NCBI GenBank assembly: GCA_934177995.1
Contig: CAKPPW010000012.1
Coordinates: forward strand, 1-36,102
Direction of reading: 5' to 3'
Source of the DNA: an uncultured Bacilli bacterium
GTDB taxonomy: Bacteria; Bacillota_I; Bacilli_A; RF39; UBA660
DNA: 36,102 nt
The position numbers were made by a program, and so were the translations under genes. The notes below the pieces were generated by a model. It was given only the letters and a program-made list of their open reading frames with translations, was not told the origin of the DNA and did not search any database. Of this stretch, positions 1 through 8,483 are shown one piece after another; the stretch's first letter is position 1, and each line of letters starts with the position of its first letter.

Positions 1-542
1 TCACCAACTTTTTCACAAGTATGAGTTTTACATTGAAGATTATAGCCATCTTCATCAGTTACTTTACCATCTTTACCAAAGTAAGTATCACCAACTTTTT
101 CACAAGTATGAGTTTTACATTGAAGATTATAGCCATCTTCATCAGTTACTTTACCATCTTTACCGAAGTAAGTATCACCAACTTTTTCACAAGTATGAGT
201 CTTACATTGAAGGTTATAACCATTTTCATCAGTTACCTTACCATCTTTACCGAAGTAAGTATCACCAACTTTTTCACAAGTATGAGTCTTACATTGAAGG
301 TTATAACCATTTTCATCAGTTACCTTACCATCCTTACCAAAGTAAGTATTACCAACTTTTTCACAGGTATGAGTTTTACATTGAAGATTATAGCCATCTT
401 CATCAGTTACTTTACCATCTTTACCAAAGTAAGTATTACCAACTTTTTCGCAGGTATGAGGCTCACATTGGATTGAATAAGTAGTTTTATCGGTTACTTT
501 ACCATTTTTATCATAATATTTTCCATATTTATATTCACATTT
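1..542 (-). repeat. 87-bp tandem coding repeats of the adhesin stalk
   Basis: The period is exactly 87 bp (29 codons); matching points fall at 21, 108, 195, 282, 369 and 456. At least five near-identical units are visible plus a degenerate one at about 456-542, and the array continues past the left edge. The units differ at a few codons (DEDGY or DENGY, GDTY or GNTY). Copy number could vary by recombination, and assembly through it may be unreliable. Confidence 0.95.
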
Positions 543-1361
543 ATGAACTACAGGAGTAACTTTTCCATTAGCTCCTAAATTTACTGTTTTTGGCGTTTTT
601 ACTAAGACAATTAAGTCTTGCCATTTACCACCGGAATATCTTTCATAAGATAATTTAGTTCCAGTTCCTTTAACCACTACTTTAATGTCAGTAGTAGAAG
701 AAATATTATTTTTTGGTATTCTAACACTAAATTTACTACCATTAACTAGAGAAAGAGATGAACCTCTTTTATTAGAACTAATAAGAGTAGCACCTTTAGC
801 TCCAGAAACTGTTGCCACTATTTTACTCATCTTATTATGAGAAACAGTAATATTGTTTGAAACATAATAATTACCATCACTTGATTCACTAAAACTTAGA
901 GTAGAACCAGATAACTTCATAGTTGGATTAACTGAGTACTTAGAATTCTTCTTAGCAGTATTAGCTAATTTGTTAACCTTATTAACAATAGTTGTATTCT
1001 TATTATAAGCAGCAGGTATAAAATTATTATTTACTTTCCAAATAGCAAGCTGAGTAATTAAACGTTCATTTTTAGTATTACCAGCATGACTAAGCAAATA
1101 TAAAACAGCACCAGAATTAACAGTTTTACTATAATTTAGACTACTACCTTGTGGTCCTCCTTTTTTACTAGGAGTAATACAATAAGCTACTCCTTTATTA
1201 GTTGTGAAATACGCTTCATTTCTATAAGTACCATCACTAAAATTAGTTCTTATGTAGCTTTTACTAGTGATGACCATTTTACTTACTGCATAAACATTAG
1301 TTGTACAAAGTATAATTGCCATAAAAATAAAAGCAAAATAAAATTTTAAATTTTTTTTCAT
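1..1361 (-). CDS. Thioester-domain (TQxA) surface adhesin with tandem Cys-rich repeats, partial
   Basis: This minus-strand reading frame starts at ATG 1361 after a GAGGGGG ribosome site and stays open to the left edge, so about 453 codons are present and the C-terminus is missing. Residues 1-25 are a signal peptide ending in NVYA. A thioester domain follows: Cys61 in GVAYCIT and Gln104 in ITQLAIW are the pair that forms the Cys-Gln thioester in Gram-positive adhesins of this family, which bind host proteins covalently. A beta-rich segment (about 130-275) leads into a tandem array of 29-residue units, each with two Cys (CKTHTC) and a GKDGKVTDE core. Domain order suggests a tip adhesin on a repeat stalk. 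The cell-wall anchor would lie outside the window. The thioester call is firm; the ligand is unknown. Confidence 0.85.
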   Translation of the reverse strand, partial: MKKNLKFYFAFIFMAIILCTTNVYAVSKMVITSKSYIRTNFSDGTYRNEAYFTTNKGVAYCITPSKKGGPQGSSLNYSKTVNSGAVLYLLSHAGNTKNERLITQLAIWKVNNNFIPAAYNKNTTIVNKVNKLANTAKKNSKYSVNPTMKLSGSTLSFSESSDGNYYVSNNITVSHNKMSKIVATVSGAKGATLISSNKRGSSLSLVNGSKFSVRIPKNNISSTTDIKVVVKGTGTKLSYERYSGGKWQDLIVLVKTPKTVNLGANGKVTPVVHKCEYKYGKYYDKNGKVTDKTTYSIQCEPHTCEKVGNTYFGKDGKVTDEDGYNLQCKTHTCEKVGNTYFGKDGKVTDENGYNLQCKTHTCEKVGDTYFGKDGKVTDENGYNLQCKTHTCEKVGDTYFGKDGKVTDEDGYNLQCKTHTCEKVGDTYFGKDGKVTDEDGYNLQCKTHTCEKVG

Positions 1362-1389
1362 AATAAATATCCCCCTCATTTAATTGTAT

Positions 1390-1418
1390 ATTATAATAAA
1401 AAAGTCAAAAAAAATCAA
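1390..1418 (-). promoter_or_regulatory. Sigma-A-like promoter of the adhesin gene
   Basis: On the minus strand a TTGATT -35 (1413-1418) and a perfect TATAAT -10 (1390-1395) are separated by 17 bp, about 30 bp upstream of ATG 1361. The only other fully matched promoter of this form in the window is at 32478-32506. Confidence 0.75.
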
Positions 1419-1475
1419 GACTATTAGTGCTTTTTTTGTTATACTTTTAATAGAGAAAACGAAAGGGGAATCCTT

Positions 1476-2405
1476 ATGAATGATGAAATAAGAAAAAGTA
1501 AAATAAGTATTTTGAAAAGTTATGGTGAAAACTTTACCGAAAAAGAATACATCACTAATCCTGCTATTGGTAGAGAAGAAGAAATTAAGCAATTAGCACT
1601 TATTCTTTTAACTCCTGAAAAATCAGCCATTCTAATTGGTAAACCTGGTGTTGGTAAAACCGCTATCGTTGAAGGGTTTGCTTATCGTATTCAAATAGGT
1701 AATGTACCAGATGCACTAAAGACTTATCAAGTTATAAAAGTAAATACATCAGCCCTACTTGGAATGGACCCAGATACAGGGGAGAGTAAAATACAAATAC
1801 TTCTAGATGAGTTAAAAAATTATCATAACCTAATCCTTTTTATAGATGAGATTCATACTCTTATGGGGACTAAAGGAGAAGCACTTGACTTTGCTAATAT
1901 GTTTAAACCAGGACTAGATAGAGGAGATATTAAGGTAATAGGAGCCACTACTACTGAAGAATATGAACAGTATATTCTAAGAGATAAAGCTTTTGTTAGA
2001 CGTTTTCAAAGAGTGGAAGTAAAAGAACCAACAAGAGAAGAGACAATTGCTATTTGTATGGGAACTCTACCTAAAATAGAAAAGAAAACAGGAGCAACTC
2101 TAATGTATGATCCTTATGTTAAAGAAAAAATAATGGCTTTCTTAACAGACCTTACTAGTGAATATAGAAGAGTTTATGAAACAGGAGCAAGATATCCCGA
2201 TGTGACTTTGGCAATACTTCAACAAGCATTTTCCTTTGCTCTTTATAATAACCGAAAAGATGTAAATATCTTTGATGTAAAAAAAGCCATATTAAATACT
2301 AAGAACGTCTACCCTGATGTTATTAAAAAAGAAATACCTAGGTTTGAACAAGAATTTAAACAAGAAATAGAAGATGGTATAGATAGGGGACTTGATAATG
2401 CTTAA
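1476..2405 (+). CDS. Stand-alone ClpA/ClpB-type AAA+ ATPase
   Basis: A 309-residue protein made of one AAA+ module resembling nucleotide-binding domain 1 of ClpA/ClpB. Walker A is GKPGVGKT (55-62), Walker B is LILFIDEIH (119-127, Asp124/Glu125), sensor 1 is GATTT (156-160), and the arginine finger is in FVRRFQ (Arg175/176). A helical lid with the family motif YPDVTLAILQQA follows. There is no Clp N-domain, no middle coiled coil and no second ATPase domain, so it is not a full disaggregase. It is probably a ring ATPase acting on a dedicated substrate. It starts an operon with a membrane protein (8-bp overlap) and an S51 peptidase. The substrate is unknown. Confidence 0.8.
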   Translation: MNDEIRKSKISILKSYGENFTEKEYITNPAIGREEEIKQLALILLTPEKSAILIGKPGVGKTAIVEGFAYRIQIGNVPDALKTYQVIKVNTSALLGMDPDTGESKIQILLDELKNYHNLILFIDEIHTLMGTKGEALDFANMFKPGLDRGDIKVIGATTTEEYEQYILRDKAFVRRFQRVEVKEPTREETIAICMGTLPKIEKKTGATLMYDPYVKEKIMAFLTDLTSEYRRVYETGARYPDVTLAILQQAFSFALYNNRKDVNIFDVKKAILNTKNVYPDVIKKEIPRFEQEFKQEIEDGIDRGLDNA

Positions 2406-2799
2406 TAAAGTAATATATTATCTTAGAATAGTTTCCTTTATACTATATTTAGTTATAACTATTTATTTGCTACCAATTATTATAAAGTGTGGTAAAACAG
2501 GAATATTCTTCTTAGTAACTTTATTCTTATTTATTGCTATAACTTTATTTTCTATGTTTTCTAAAAAAGAAATATATATTAAGACTAAAAGTTATAATTT
2601 AATAATAATAGCATTAGCTATTTATTTAGGAGTAGTTGGTTATAGAACTATCTTTGATAGTAGACTAGCTTTAACAGAGTTATATACAATAAGTTTAGAT
2701 TACTGTAAGATGAATTTTATTTTAGTAGGATTAGTAATGATAGGAATTACTCTAAATACTATAGTATTATACTTGATGGATGAAGGTGATAAGAAATGA
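2398..2799 (+). CDS. Four-helix membrane protein of unknown function
   Basis: I place the start at ATG 2398, seven bases after AGGGGA (2385-2390); the upstream TTG at 2392 would sit directly against that ribosome site. The 133-residue protein has four hydrophobic helices (about 5-27, 34-53, 66-84 and 103-126), with short charged loops and a charged tail ending DEGDKK. It overlaps the AAA+ gene by 8 bp and the next gene by 4 bp (ATGA), so the three are probably translated together. It may be the membrane partner or substrate of the ATPase, but nothing in its sequence proves that. Confidence 0.7.
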   Translation: MLNKVIYYLRIVSFILYLVITIYLLPIIIKCGKTGIFFLVTLFLFIAITLFSMFSKKEIYIKTKSYNLIIIALAIYLGVVGYRTIFDSRLALTELYTISLDYCKMNFILVGLVMIGITLNTIVLYLMDEGDKK

Positions 2800-3503
2800 A
2801 AAAATTAGTACTTATTGGTGGAGGAGATGTTGGGAGAGGTAACACCTCTTATGAAACTGATGTAATTGATAAAAAAATAGTAGAACTTACCAATAAAGCT
2901 AATCCTAATTTTCTTTTTATAGGACTAGCTAGTTCCTTTTCTGATTCTTATTATGATACGATGAAAAAGATTTATAAAGACTTAGGATGTACTTGTGCCT
3001 ATCTAAAAAAGAAAAATATCTTAAATAATAGAGATATAGTAGAAAAGAAAATAAATGATGCTGATATTATCTATTTTTGTGGAGGAGATACTATCAAATT
3101 AGTAAATGATTTAAAAGAATATGATTTAGTATCTTTATTAAAGAATGCATATGATAGTGGTACTGTTCTTGTAGGAATGTCAGCAGGAGCTATTATGCTT
3201 TCTAAAGAAGGCTATTCTGATTCGTTAAAGTTAAGAGATGAAGCTGATAAATATACATTTGTAGAAGGGCTTGATTTTATAGATATAGCAATTTGTCCCC
3301 ATTATAATGATATTTCTAAAAAGAAAGAGTTAAAAGAGGATTTAGTTAATACTGATAAGAAAGTTTATGCTTTAGATAATGGTACTGCCTTGATAAGTAT
3401 AGATAATGATATCAGTTTTATTAGTAGTATAGATAAGTCAAATGTTTATCTTGTCTATTATAGTAAAGATGGTTATAAAGAAGAAAGACTTATTGAATAC
3501 TAA
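2796..3503 (+). CDS. S51-family serine peptidase (peptidase E-like)
   Basis: A 235-residue cytosolic hydrolase of the S51 family, whose members include alpha-aspartyl dipeptidase and cyanophycinase. The glutamine-amidotransferase-like fold shows in the N-terminal LVLIGGGD, the IIYFCGGDTIK segment (91-101) and the nucleophile elbow VGMSAGA with Ser129. His169 in ICPHYND is the expected catalytic histidine. Length fits dipeptidase E (about 230). It overlaps the membrane-protein gene by 4 bp and ends the operon just before a hairpin terminator. It may recycle dipeptides; pairing with an AAA+ ATPase and a membrane protein is unusual. Family call firm, substrate not shown. Confidence 0.82.
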   Translation: MKKLVLIGGGDVGRGNTSYETDVIDKKIVELTNKANPNFLFIGLASSFSDSYYDTMKKIYKDLGCTCAYLKKKNILNNRDIVEKKINDADIIYFCGGDTIKLVNDLKEYDLVSLLKNAYDSGTVLVGMSAGAIMLSKEGYSDSLKLRDEADKYTFVEGLDFIDIAICPHYNDISKKKELKEDLVNTDKKVYALDNGTALISIDNDISFISSIDKSNVYLVYYSKDGYKEERLIEY

Positions 3504-3508
3504 AACTT

Positions 3509-3543
3509 AAAAGTCATGACCTTTTGGTGATTATGACTTTTTT
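3509..3543 (+). terminator. Rho-independent terminator after the AAA+/S51 operon
   Basis: The arms around AAAGTCATGACC and GGTGATTATGACTTT form an A/T-rich stem with a TTTT loop, followed by a T run. It begins within 10 bp of the stop codon at 3503. Confidence 0.75.
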
Positions 3544-3600
3544 CTATTTATCCCGTATCTTTTTTCTTGCTTAATCCTTTATTTTTGACTGATTATTTAG

Positions 3601-3628
3601 TATAATGATGGCAGATGGTGGTGATTGC
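3601..3628 (+). promoter_or_regulatory. -10 box and ribosome site that decide the start of the next gene
   Basis: A perfect TATAAT (3601-3606) contains the first in-frame ATG (3605), so that codon would lie upstream of the transcript. GGTGGTGAT just before ATG 3629 is the likely ribosome site. I see no good -35 at the right spacing. Confidence 0.6.
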
Positions 3629-4267
3629 ATGGAGTTTAATTATAATGATAAGAATTATGATATAATAGTACTTAAGAAAAGAACCACTAAGAATTTGTAT
3701 ATTAAAGTTAGGGAAGATTTAAAAATATACATTACTTGTAATATATTAACTAGTGATAGAGAAATTAAAAGAATAATTGATAATAACCGAAAAAGTATTG
3801 AAAGAATGATAGATAGAACTACTAGAATGGAAGAAAAGAAAAAAGACTTTTATTATTTAGGAAAGAAGTATGATGTAGTATACACTAATATAGATGAGGT
3901 AAGACTAGGAGATAACAAAGTCTTTTTAAGTAGAAATATAGATATAGATAAATGGTTAAAGAAAGAAGCTTTGAGAATATTTAGTGAACATTTAAATAAC
4001 TGCTATCAAAACTTTACAAGAAATATACCAGAACCAAGTTTGCGTATTAGAAAGATGAAAACTAGATGGGGTGTTTGTAATACTAAGACTCATGTTATTA
4101 CTTTAAATTTAGAACTTATTACTAAAGATATTAATTGTCTAGATTATGTTATATATCATGAACTTTCTCATTTAGTGGAAGCGAATCATTCTAAAAGATT
4201 CTGGTTGGTGGTAGAAGAAAATTTTAAAGAATATAAAAAATATAGAGCATTAACAAATGATAGATAG
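3629..4267 (+). CDS. YgjP/M48-like zinc metallopeptidase
   Basis: A 212-residue protein of the YgjP (DUF45) metallopeptidase group. The zinc site is HELSH (177-181) with a third ligand His187 in NHSKRFW. The conserved MKTRWGVCN (143-151) precedes it, as is typical of the family. The N-terminal half is charged and probably helical, with no membrane segment or signal peptide, so it acts in the cytosol. I use ATG 3629 instead of 3605 because the earlier ATG lies inside the -10 box. It opens the long RNA-modification operon; the gap to the next gene is 8 bp. The natural substrate of this family is poorly known. Confidence 0.8.
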   Translation: MEFNYNDKNYDIIVLKKRTTKNLYIKVREDLKIYITCNILTSDREIKRIIDNNRKSIERMIDRTTRMEEKKKDFYYLGKKYDVVYTNIDEVRLGDNKVFLSRNIDIDKWLKKEALRIFSEHLNNCYQNFTRNIPEPSLRIRKMKTRWGVCNTKTHVITLNLELITKDINCLDYVIYHELSHLVEANHSKRFWLVVEENFKEYKKYRALTNDR

Positions 4268-4275
4268 GAGTATAT

Positions 4276-5016
4276 ATGGTAATTACTAGTTTTGATAATG
4301 ATAAAGTTAAATACTTAAAGAAATTAAGTAAGAAGAAGTATCGAGATTTATATAATGAGTTTTTAGTAGAAGGACGTCATTTAGTAATAGAAGCATATAA
4401 ACATAATATGCTAAAAGAGATAATCCTTTGTGATGGTGAGGTTACTCCTTTTGCTGTACCTTATACAGTAGTTAGTTACGAGGTTATGAAAAAGATAAGT
4501 GAAGTGGAAACTCCTCAGAAGATAATGGGAATATGTAAAAAAATAGAAGATACTACTATTGGTAGTAGAATATTATTACTAGATGAGATACAAGACCCTG
4601 GTAATATGGGTACTATTATTAGGAGTGCAGTTGCTTTTGATATAGATACCATCATACTATCTAAAAATTGTGTTGATTTATATAACCCTAAAGTAGTAAG
4701 GTCTACTCAAGGAATGCTTTTTCATATACCAATTCTTATCTATGATTTTAATGAATTACTACCAATGCTTAAAGAATTAAAAATACCTATTTATGCAACT
4801 AGAGTAGAGTATGGGACTGATGTTTCAACCTTGAAAGATGAAGAAAAGAAACGCTTTGCTCTTCTTATGGGTAACGAAGGTAATGGTGTTCATCCAGAAT
4901 ACTTAGAACTTAGTGATAAAAACTTATATATACCAATGAATAATGGGGTTGAAAGCTTGAATGTTGCTATAGCTACTTCTATTTTACTATATGAATTGAG
5001 GAATAAAGATGAGTAA
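4276..5016 (+). CDS. SpoU/TrmH-family RNA 2'-O-ribose methyltransferase
   Basis: A 246-residue SPOUT methyltransferase that moves a methyl group from S-adenosylmethionine to a ribose 2'-OH in rRNA or tRNA. An N-terminal substrate-binding domain (FLVEGRHLVIEA, 29-40) is followed by the three knot motifs: DEIQDPGNMGTIIRSA, LMGNEGNGV and the C-terminal NNGVESLNVAIATSILLYEL. Length and order fit the RlmB/YsgA group; the exact target nucleotide cannot be told by eye. The ribosome site TAGGAG overlaps the previous stop. It overlaps rimM by 8 bp. Confidence 0.85.
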   Translation: MVITSFDNDKVKYLKKLSKKKYRDLYNEFLVEGRHLVIEAYKHNMLKEIILCDGEVTPFAVPYTVVSYEVMKKISEVETPQKIMGICKKIEDTTIGSRILLLDEIQDPGNMGTIIRSAVAFDIDTIILSKNCVDLYNPKVVRSTQGMLFHIPILIYDFNELLPMLKELKIPIYATRVEYGTDVSTLKDEEKKRFALLMGNEGNGVHPEYLELSDKNLYIPMNNGVESLNVAIATSILLYELRNKDE

Positions 5017-5479
5017 ATTATATATAGGTACAGTAGTTTCTACTCATGGAATAAAAGGGGAGATAAGAATTATCTCTAAGTTAGATGAATCTTTAAAGAA
5101 AAAAATATTTAAAGTAGATAATACTTTATTAATAGATGATATAGAATATAGAATAAATAGTTATAGAAGACATAAAAACTATGATATGGTCTTGTTTGAA
5201 GGATTTAATAACATCAATGAGGTGTTATTCTTAATTAAGAAGAAGGTATATGTAGATAGTAGTTATCTAGAGTTAACAGAGATGGAAGACTTTAATATTT
5301 ACTATAAAGAGTATAGAGTTAATGAAAATGGTAAGGTTTTATCAATAGATGAGACTGGTAATAACTATAAAATAATAAGATTACTAATAAATGAAAAAGA
5401 AGTTTTAGTTCCCTATAATGAACACTTTATAAAGAAGATAGATAGTAATAAAAAAATAATAGAAATAGAATTACTTTAG
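5009..5479 (+). CDS. rimM: Ribosome maturation factor RimM
   Basis: RimM binds ribosomal protein S19 and helps mature the 30S subunit head. The N-terminal barrel has the family signature GTVVSTHGIKGEIR, and the C-terminal PRC-barrel half ends with VLVPYNEHFIKKID. Its 156 residues are slightly short for the family (about 165-175). It overlaps the methylase gene by 8 bp and sits directly before trmD, the standard order in Bacilli. Confidence 0.92.
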   Translation: MSKLYIGTVVSTHGIKGEIRIISKLDESLKKKIFKVDNTLLIDDIEYRINSYRRHKNYDMVLFEGFNNINEVLFLIKKKVYVDSSYLELTEMEDFNIYYKEYRVNENGKVLSIDETGNNYKIIRLLINEKEVLVPYNEHFIKKIDSNKKIIEIELL

Positions 5480-5490
5480 GGGTGATGGTC

Positions 5491-6177
5491 ATGAAAATAG
5501 ATGTTTTAACTTTATTTCCAGAGATGTTTACTGGTGTTATTTCATCATCAATTATTAAAAGAGCGATAGATGATAACAAGATAGAAATTAATTTGCATAA
5601 CTTTAGAGATTATTCTAAAGATATACATCATAAAGTAGATGATACTCCTTATGGGGGAGGATGTGGCATGATTCTTACTTGTCAACCTATCTTTGATTGT
5701 ATTAATGACCTAAAAGATGATGATAGTACTGTTATCTTACTAACTCCTGATGGTACACCTTATAAACAAGAGATAGCTAATAATTTAGTAAAGTTAAAAC
5801 ATCTAATAATTATTTGTGGTCATTATGAAGGATTTGACGATAGAATAAGAAGTATTTGTGATATGGAAATATCTATTGGTGACTATGTCTTAACTGGGGG
5901 AGAGATACCGGCTATGGTTCTAATCGATTCAGTTACTAGATTAATAGATGGGGTTATCAATAAGGAAAGCTATCAAAATGATTCATTCTATCAAGGACTA
6001 CTTGATTATCCACAGTATACTAAGCCAAGAGATTATAATGGACTTAAGGTACCAGAAGTGTTGTTATCAGGTAATCATAAAGAAATAGAAAAGTACCGAA
6101 TAGAAGCAGCTTTAGAAAAGACTAGAGAAAGAAGATGTGACTTATTAAAGGAGGATGTTAGTGATGGAAACTTATAA
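5491..6177 (+). CDS. trmD: tRNA (guanine-37 N1) methyltransferase TrmD
   Basis: TrmD methylates G37 of tRNA next to the anticodon, which prevents +1 frameshifting, and is usually essential. I start at ATG 5491, seven bases after AGGGGTGA, which overlaps the rimM stop; the GTG 5482 and ATG 5485 lie inside that ribosome site. Diagnostic motifs are MKIDVLTLFPEMF, PYGGGCGMIL, the knot ICGHYEGFDDRI and IGDYVLTGGEIPAMVLID. Length (228 residues) is normal. It overlaps the next gene by 14 bp. Confidence 0.95.
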   Translation: MKIDVLTLFPEMFTGVISSSIIKRAIDDNKIEINLHNFRDYSKDIHHKVDDTPYGGGCGMILTCQPIFDCINDLKDDDSTVILLTPDGTPYKQEIANNLVKLKHLIIICGHYEGFDDRIRSICDMEISIGDYVLTGGEIPAMVLIDSVTRLIDGVINKESYQNDSFYQGLLDYPQYTKPRDYNGLKVPEVLLSGNHKEIEKYRIEAALEKTRERRCDLLKEDVSDGNL

Positions 6178-6577
6178 ATGTATGGAAAAAAGTTATTCCT
6201 ATGATGGTGAACTAACTCTTGATAAGTCTATAACTATTAGTTATACTAAAGAGAAATCAAATATTCATGTAGTTGATTATATAATTAAAAAAGAAGTAAT
6301 AAAAAGACAGTTAGTCAAAAGATATGAAAAATTAATTAAACTTTTAACTTTCTATTTAGCTAATGATGATGGCTCCGGTGTGGCTTATCAAGAAGCTTTA
6401 AATGAGATAACTAGATATAGAGAAATAATTAGAAATAAATATCGTAAGTTTACTAAAGAAGCTAATATAGAAAAAATAGAAAAAGAATTAGCTAAGTATG
6501 AAACTTTAATTAGAAGAAAGTTAATGTATTTAGAAAAAGAAAATATAGAGATTAAAGAAAGCAGGAGGAGTAAGTAA
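6164..6577 (+). CDS. Conserved-looking helical protein of unknown function
   Basis: The start at ATG 6164 (or GTG 6161) follows AAGGAGG (6148-6154) by 9 (or 6) bases; ATG 6155 touches that site and is rejected. The product has about 137 residues, is rich in Lys and Glu, and is mostly helical with a likely coiled coil from about 45 to the end. There is no signal peptide or membrane segment. It overlaps trmD by 14 bp and tgt by one base (TAATG), so it is translated with two tRNA-modification enzymes. I do not recognise the family. Confidence 0.65.
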   Translation: METYKCMEKSYSYDGELTLDKSITISYTKEKSNIHVVDYIIKKEVIKRQLVKRYEKLIKLLTFYLANDDGSGVAYQEALNEITRYREIIRNKYRKFTKEANIEKIEKELAKYETLIRRKLMYLEKENIEIKESRRSK

Positions 6578-7698
6578 TGGGAAAAATTAAATATCATTTA
6601 GAAAAAAAAGAAAAAGATACGAAGGCAAGACTTGGTAAGTTAGAAACTAATTATGGAACTTATGATACTCCAATGTTTATGCCTGTTGGAACAAGAGCAA
6701 CAGTTAAAGGACTTACTCCTGAAGAGGTTAAAGACTGTCATAGTGGAATTATTCTTGCTAATACTTATCACTTATGGTTAAGACCTGGTGAGGATATAGT
6801 AGCAAAAGCTGGAGGACTACATAAGTTTATGAATTATGATGGACCAATCCTTACTGATTGTGGTGGCTTTCAAGTATTCTCTCTTGTTAAAAATAAGGAA
6901 AAGAATATCTTAGAAGAAGGGGTTAAGTTTAAGAGTCACTTAGATGGAAGTGAGTTATTTTTAACACCTGAAAAGTCAATTGAAATTCAAAATAAACTAG
7001 ATAGTGATATTGCTATGAGCTTTGATGAGTGTCCACCATATCCTGTTAGTTACGACTATATGAAAAAGTCAGTCTTAAGAACACTTAGATGGGCTGAACG
7101 AGGAAAGAAAGTCCATAATAATCCTAACCAATCTTTATTTGGAATTGTTCAAGGAGGAGAGTTTACTGATCTTAGAGAACTAAGTTGTAAGGAAACTGTT
7201 AAGATGGACTTTGATGGTTATAGTATTGGTGGTACTTCAGTAGGTGAGAGTAAACCAGTCATGTATAAGATGATTGAAGATGGTGTTAGGTACTTACCAG
7301 AAGATAAAGTAAGATACTTAATGGGAGTAGGAGACCCGATTGATATTATCGAAGGAGTTATCAGAGGTATTGATATATTTGATTGTGTTTTACCAACTAG
7401 AATAGCAAGACATGGTCAAGCTTTTACAAGAAGTGGTAAGATAACTTTAAAGAATGCTAAATACAAAGAAGACTTTACTCCAATCGAAGATACTTGCGAT
7501 TGCTATGCTTGTAAAAACTATACTAAAGCTTATATAAGACACTTAATCACTTGTGATGAGATGTTAGGAGGAAGACTATTATCTATTCATAATATCAGAT
7601 TCTTAATAAAATTAACGGAAGAGTTAAGAGAGGCAATAAAAGAAGATAGACTATTAGAATACCGTGATGAATTTATAAATAAATATCAAGGGATGTGA
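6577..7698 (+). CDS. tgt: tRNA-guanine transglycosylase
   Basis: Tgt swaps the wobble guanine of GUN-anticodon tRNAs for queuine or its precursor preQ1. Visible residues are Asp94 in LTDCGGFQVF, the catalytic Asp269 in IFDCVLPTR and the zinc ligands Cys307, Cys309, Cys312 and His338. Length (373) is typical. The ribosome site GGAGGAG precedes ATG 6577, which overlaps the previous stop by one base. No other queuosine gene is in the window, so salvage of an imported precursor is possible. In Bacillus, tgt lies upstream of comN and secDF; here an accessory island separates them. Confidence 0.95.
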   Translation: MGKIKYHLEKKEKDTKARLGKLETNYGTYDTPMFMPVGTRATVKGLTPEEVKDCHSGIILANTYHLWLRPGEDIVAKAGGLHKFMNYDGPILTDCGGFQVFSLVKNKEKNILEEGVKFKSHLDGSELFLTPEKSIEIQNKLDSDIAMSFDECPPYPVSYDYMKKSVLRTLRWAERGKKVHNNPNQSLFGIVQGGEFTDLRELSCKETVKMDFDGYSIGGTSVGESKPVMYKMIEDGVRYLPEDKVRYLMGVGDPIDIIEGVIRGIDIFDCVLPTRIARHGQAFTRSGKITLKNAKYKEDFTPIEDTCDCYACKNYTKAYIRHLITCDEMLGGRLLSIHNIRFLIKLTEELREAIKEDRLLEYRDEFINKYQGM

Positions 7699-7703
7699 GT
7701 TTG

Positions 7704-8483
7704 ATGGCTAAAAAATATGAATTAATTGGTTGCTATTATAATAAATATGCTAAGAATAAATATCAAAATGAACAAGTTATTAAAATAGATGGAGTTAAGC
7801 TTGATAGTTTAGAGTCTATTGATAGATTTACCTCAATGTATACTTATCAGTATTTTACTAATATGATAGGTAATATTTATCCTGATAAAAACATGTTTTC
7901 AATAAGAGTTAGTGATACTAAAAGTGATAAGTGTTATTTTTTAAAGACTATTTATGATGATAAAGAATTAAATAAGGTTTTAGAAATGACTACTAAGAAA
8001 ACAATAGATACGGCAACTGGTAAGAGAACAGTTAATTTAGTACCGTTAAGAGAAAAAATAGTTTATCAGACATTCGCTCCTATTAAAGAAGCTTTGGTTA
8101 ATAAAGATTATGATAAGATTTCATCTCTTATTTATACTAGAAGTGATTACATGTTTAAGTTAGAAAGATTTTGTAAGACTAGTTATGATGAGGGAGAAAC
8201 TGATAATAATTTAGCACTTTTAGAAAAAGAATTTTGTGATTATCCAGTTTTCCGTGATGCTTATTTACCAAGGACTAAGAAGAAAGTTGATGACTTAAAA
8301 GTTAGAATTAATAAGTCACCAGTCTTTACTAGTAATATAGTGGTTAATAAAGATGTTCAGTTTACTGACCAATTAGCAAGATTCAATCAAGATGAAAAAG
8401 AAGAATTTTTGGATGAAGCAGAATATGAAAGAGCCTATGGCGATAATGCTCCTTATCAAGAAGGTAGTAAATGGAGAATTTAG
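7704..8483 (+). CDS. Uncharacterised 259-residue protein
   Basis: The start ATG 7704 follows AAGGGATGTGAG, which overlaps the tgt stop; GTG 7695 is inside that site. The protein is hydrophilic and rich in Tyr, Lys and Asp, with no signal peptide, membrane helix or recognisable catalytic motif. A mid segment (PVFRDAYLPRTKKKVDDLKV) looks helical and the C-terminal 30 residues are acidic. It overlaps xerC by 13 bp. It was probably carried with the operon for a long time, since base composition matches its neighbours. I cannot assign a function. Confidence 0.6.
   Translation: MAKKYELIGCYYNKYAKNKYQNEQVIKIDGVKLDSLESIDRFTSMYTYQYFTNMIGNIYPDKNMFSIRVSDTKSDKCYFLKTIYDDKELNKVLEMTTKKTIDTATGKRTVNLVPLREKIVYQTFAPIKEALVNKDYDKISSLIYTRSDYMFKLERFCKTSYDEGETDNNLALLEKEFCDYPVFRDAYLPRTKKKVDDLKVRINKSPVFTSNIVVNKDVQFTDQLARFNQDEKEEFLDEAEYERAYGDNAPYQEGSKWRI

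Noticed and set aside
1..476. Regular direct repeats resembling a CRISPR array, and a + strand frame through them
   Set aside because: The period is 87 bp with no unique spacers, and the minus strand encodes a coherent repeated protein with signal peptide; the + strand frame is its mirror.
2392..2397. TTG start for the four-helix membrane protein
   Set aside because: It lies one base from the ribosome site; ATG 2398 has proper spacing.
3585..3606. TTGACT at 3585 as -35 for the TATAAT at 3601
   Set aside because: Only 10 bp separate them, too short for a sigma-A promoter.
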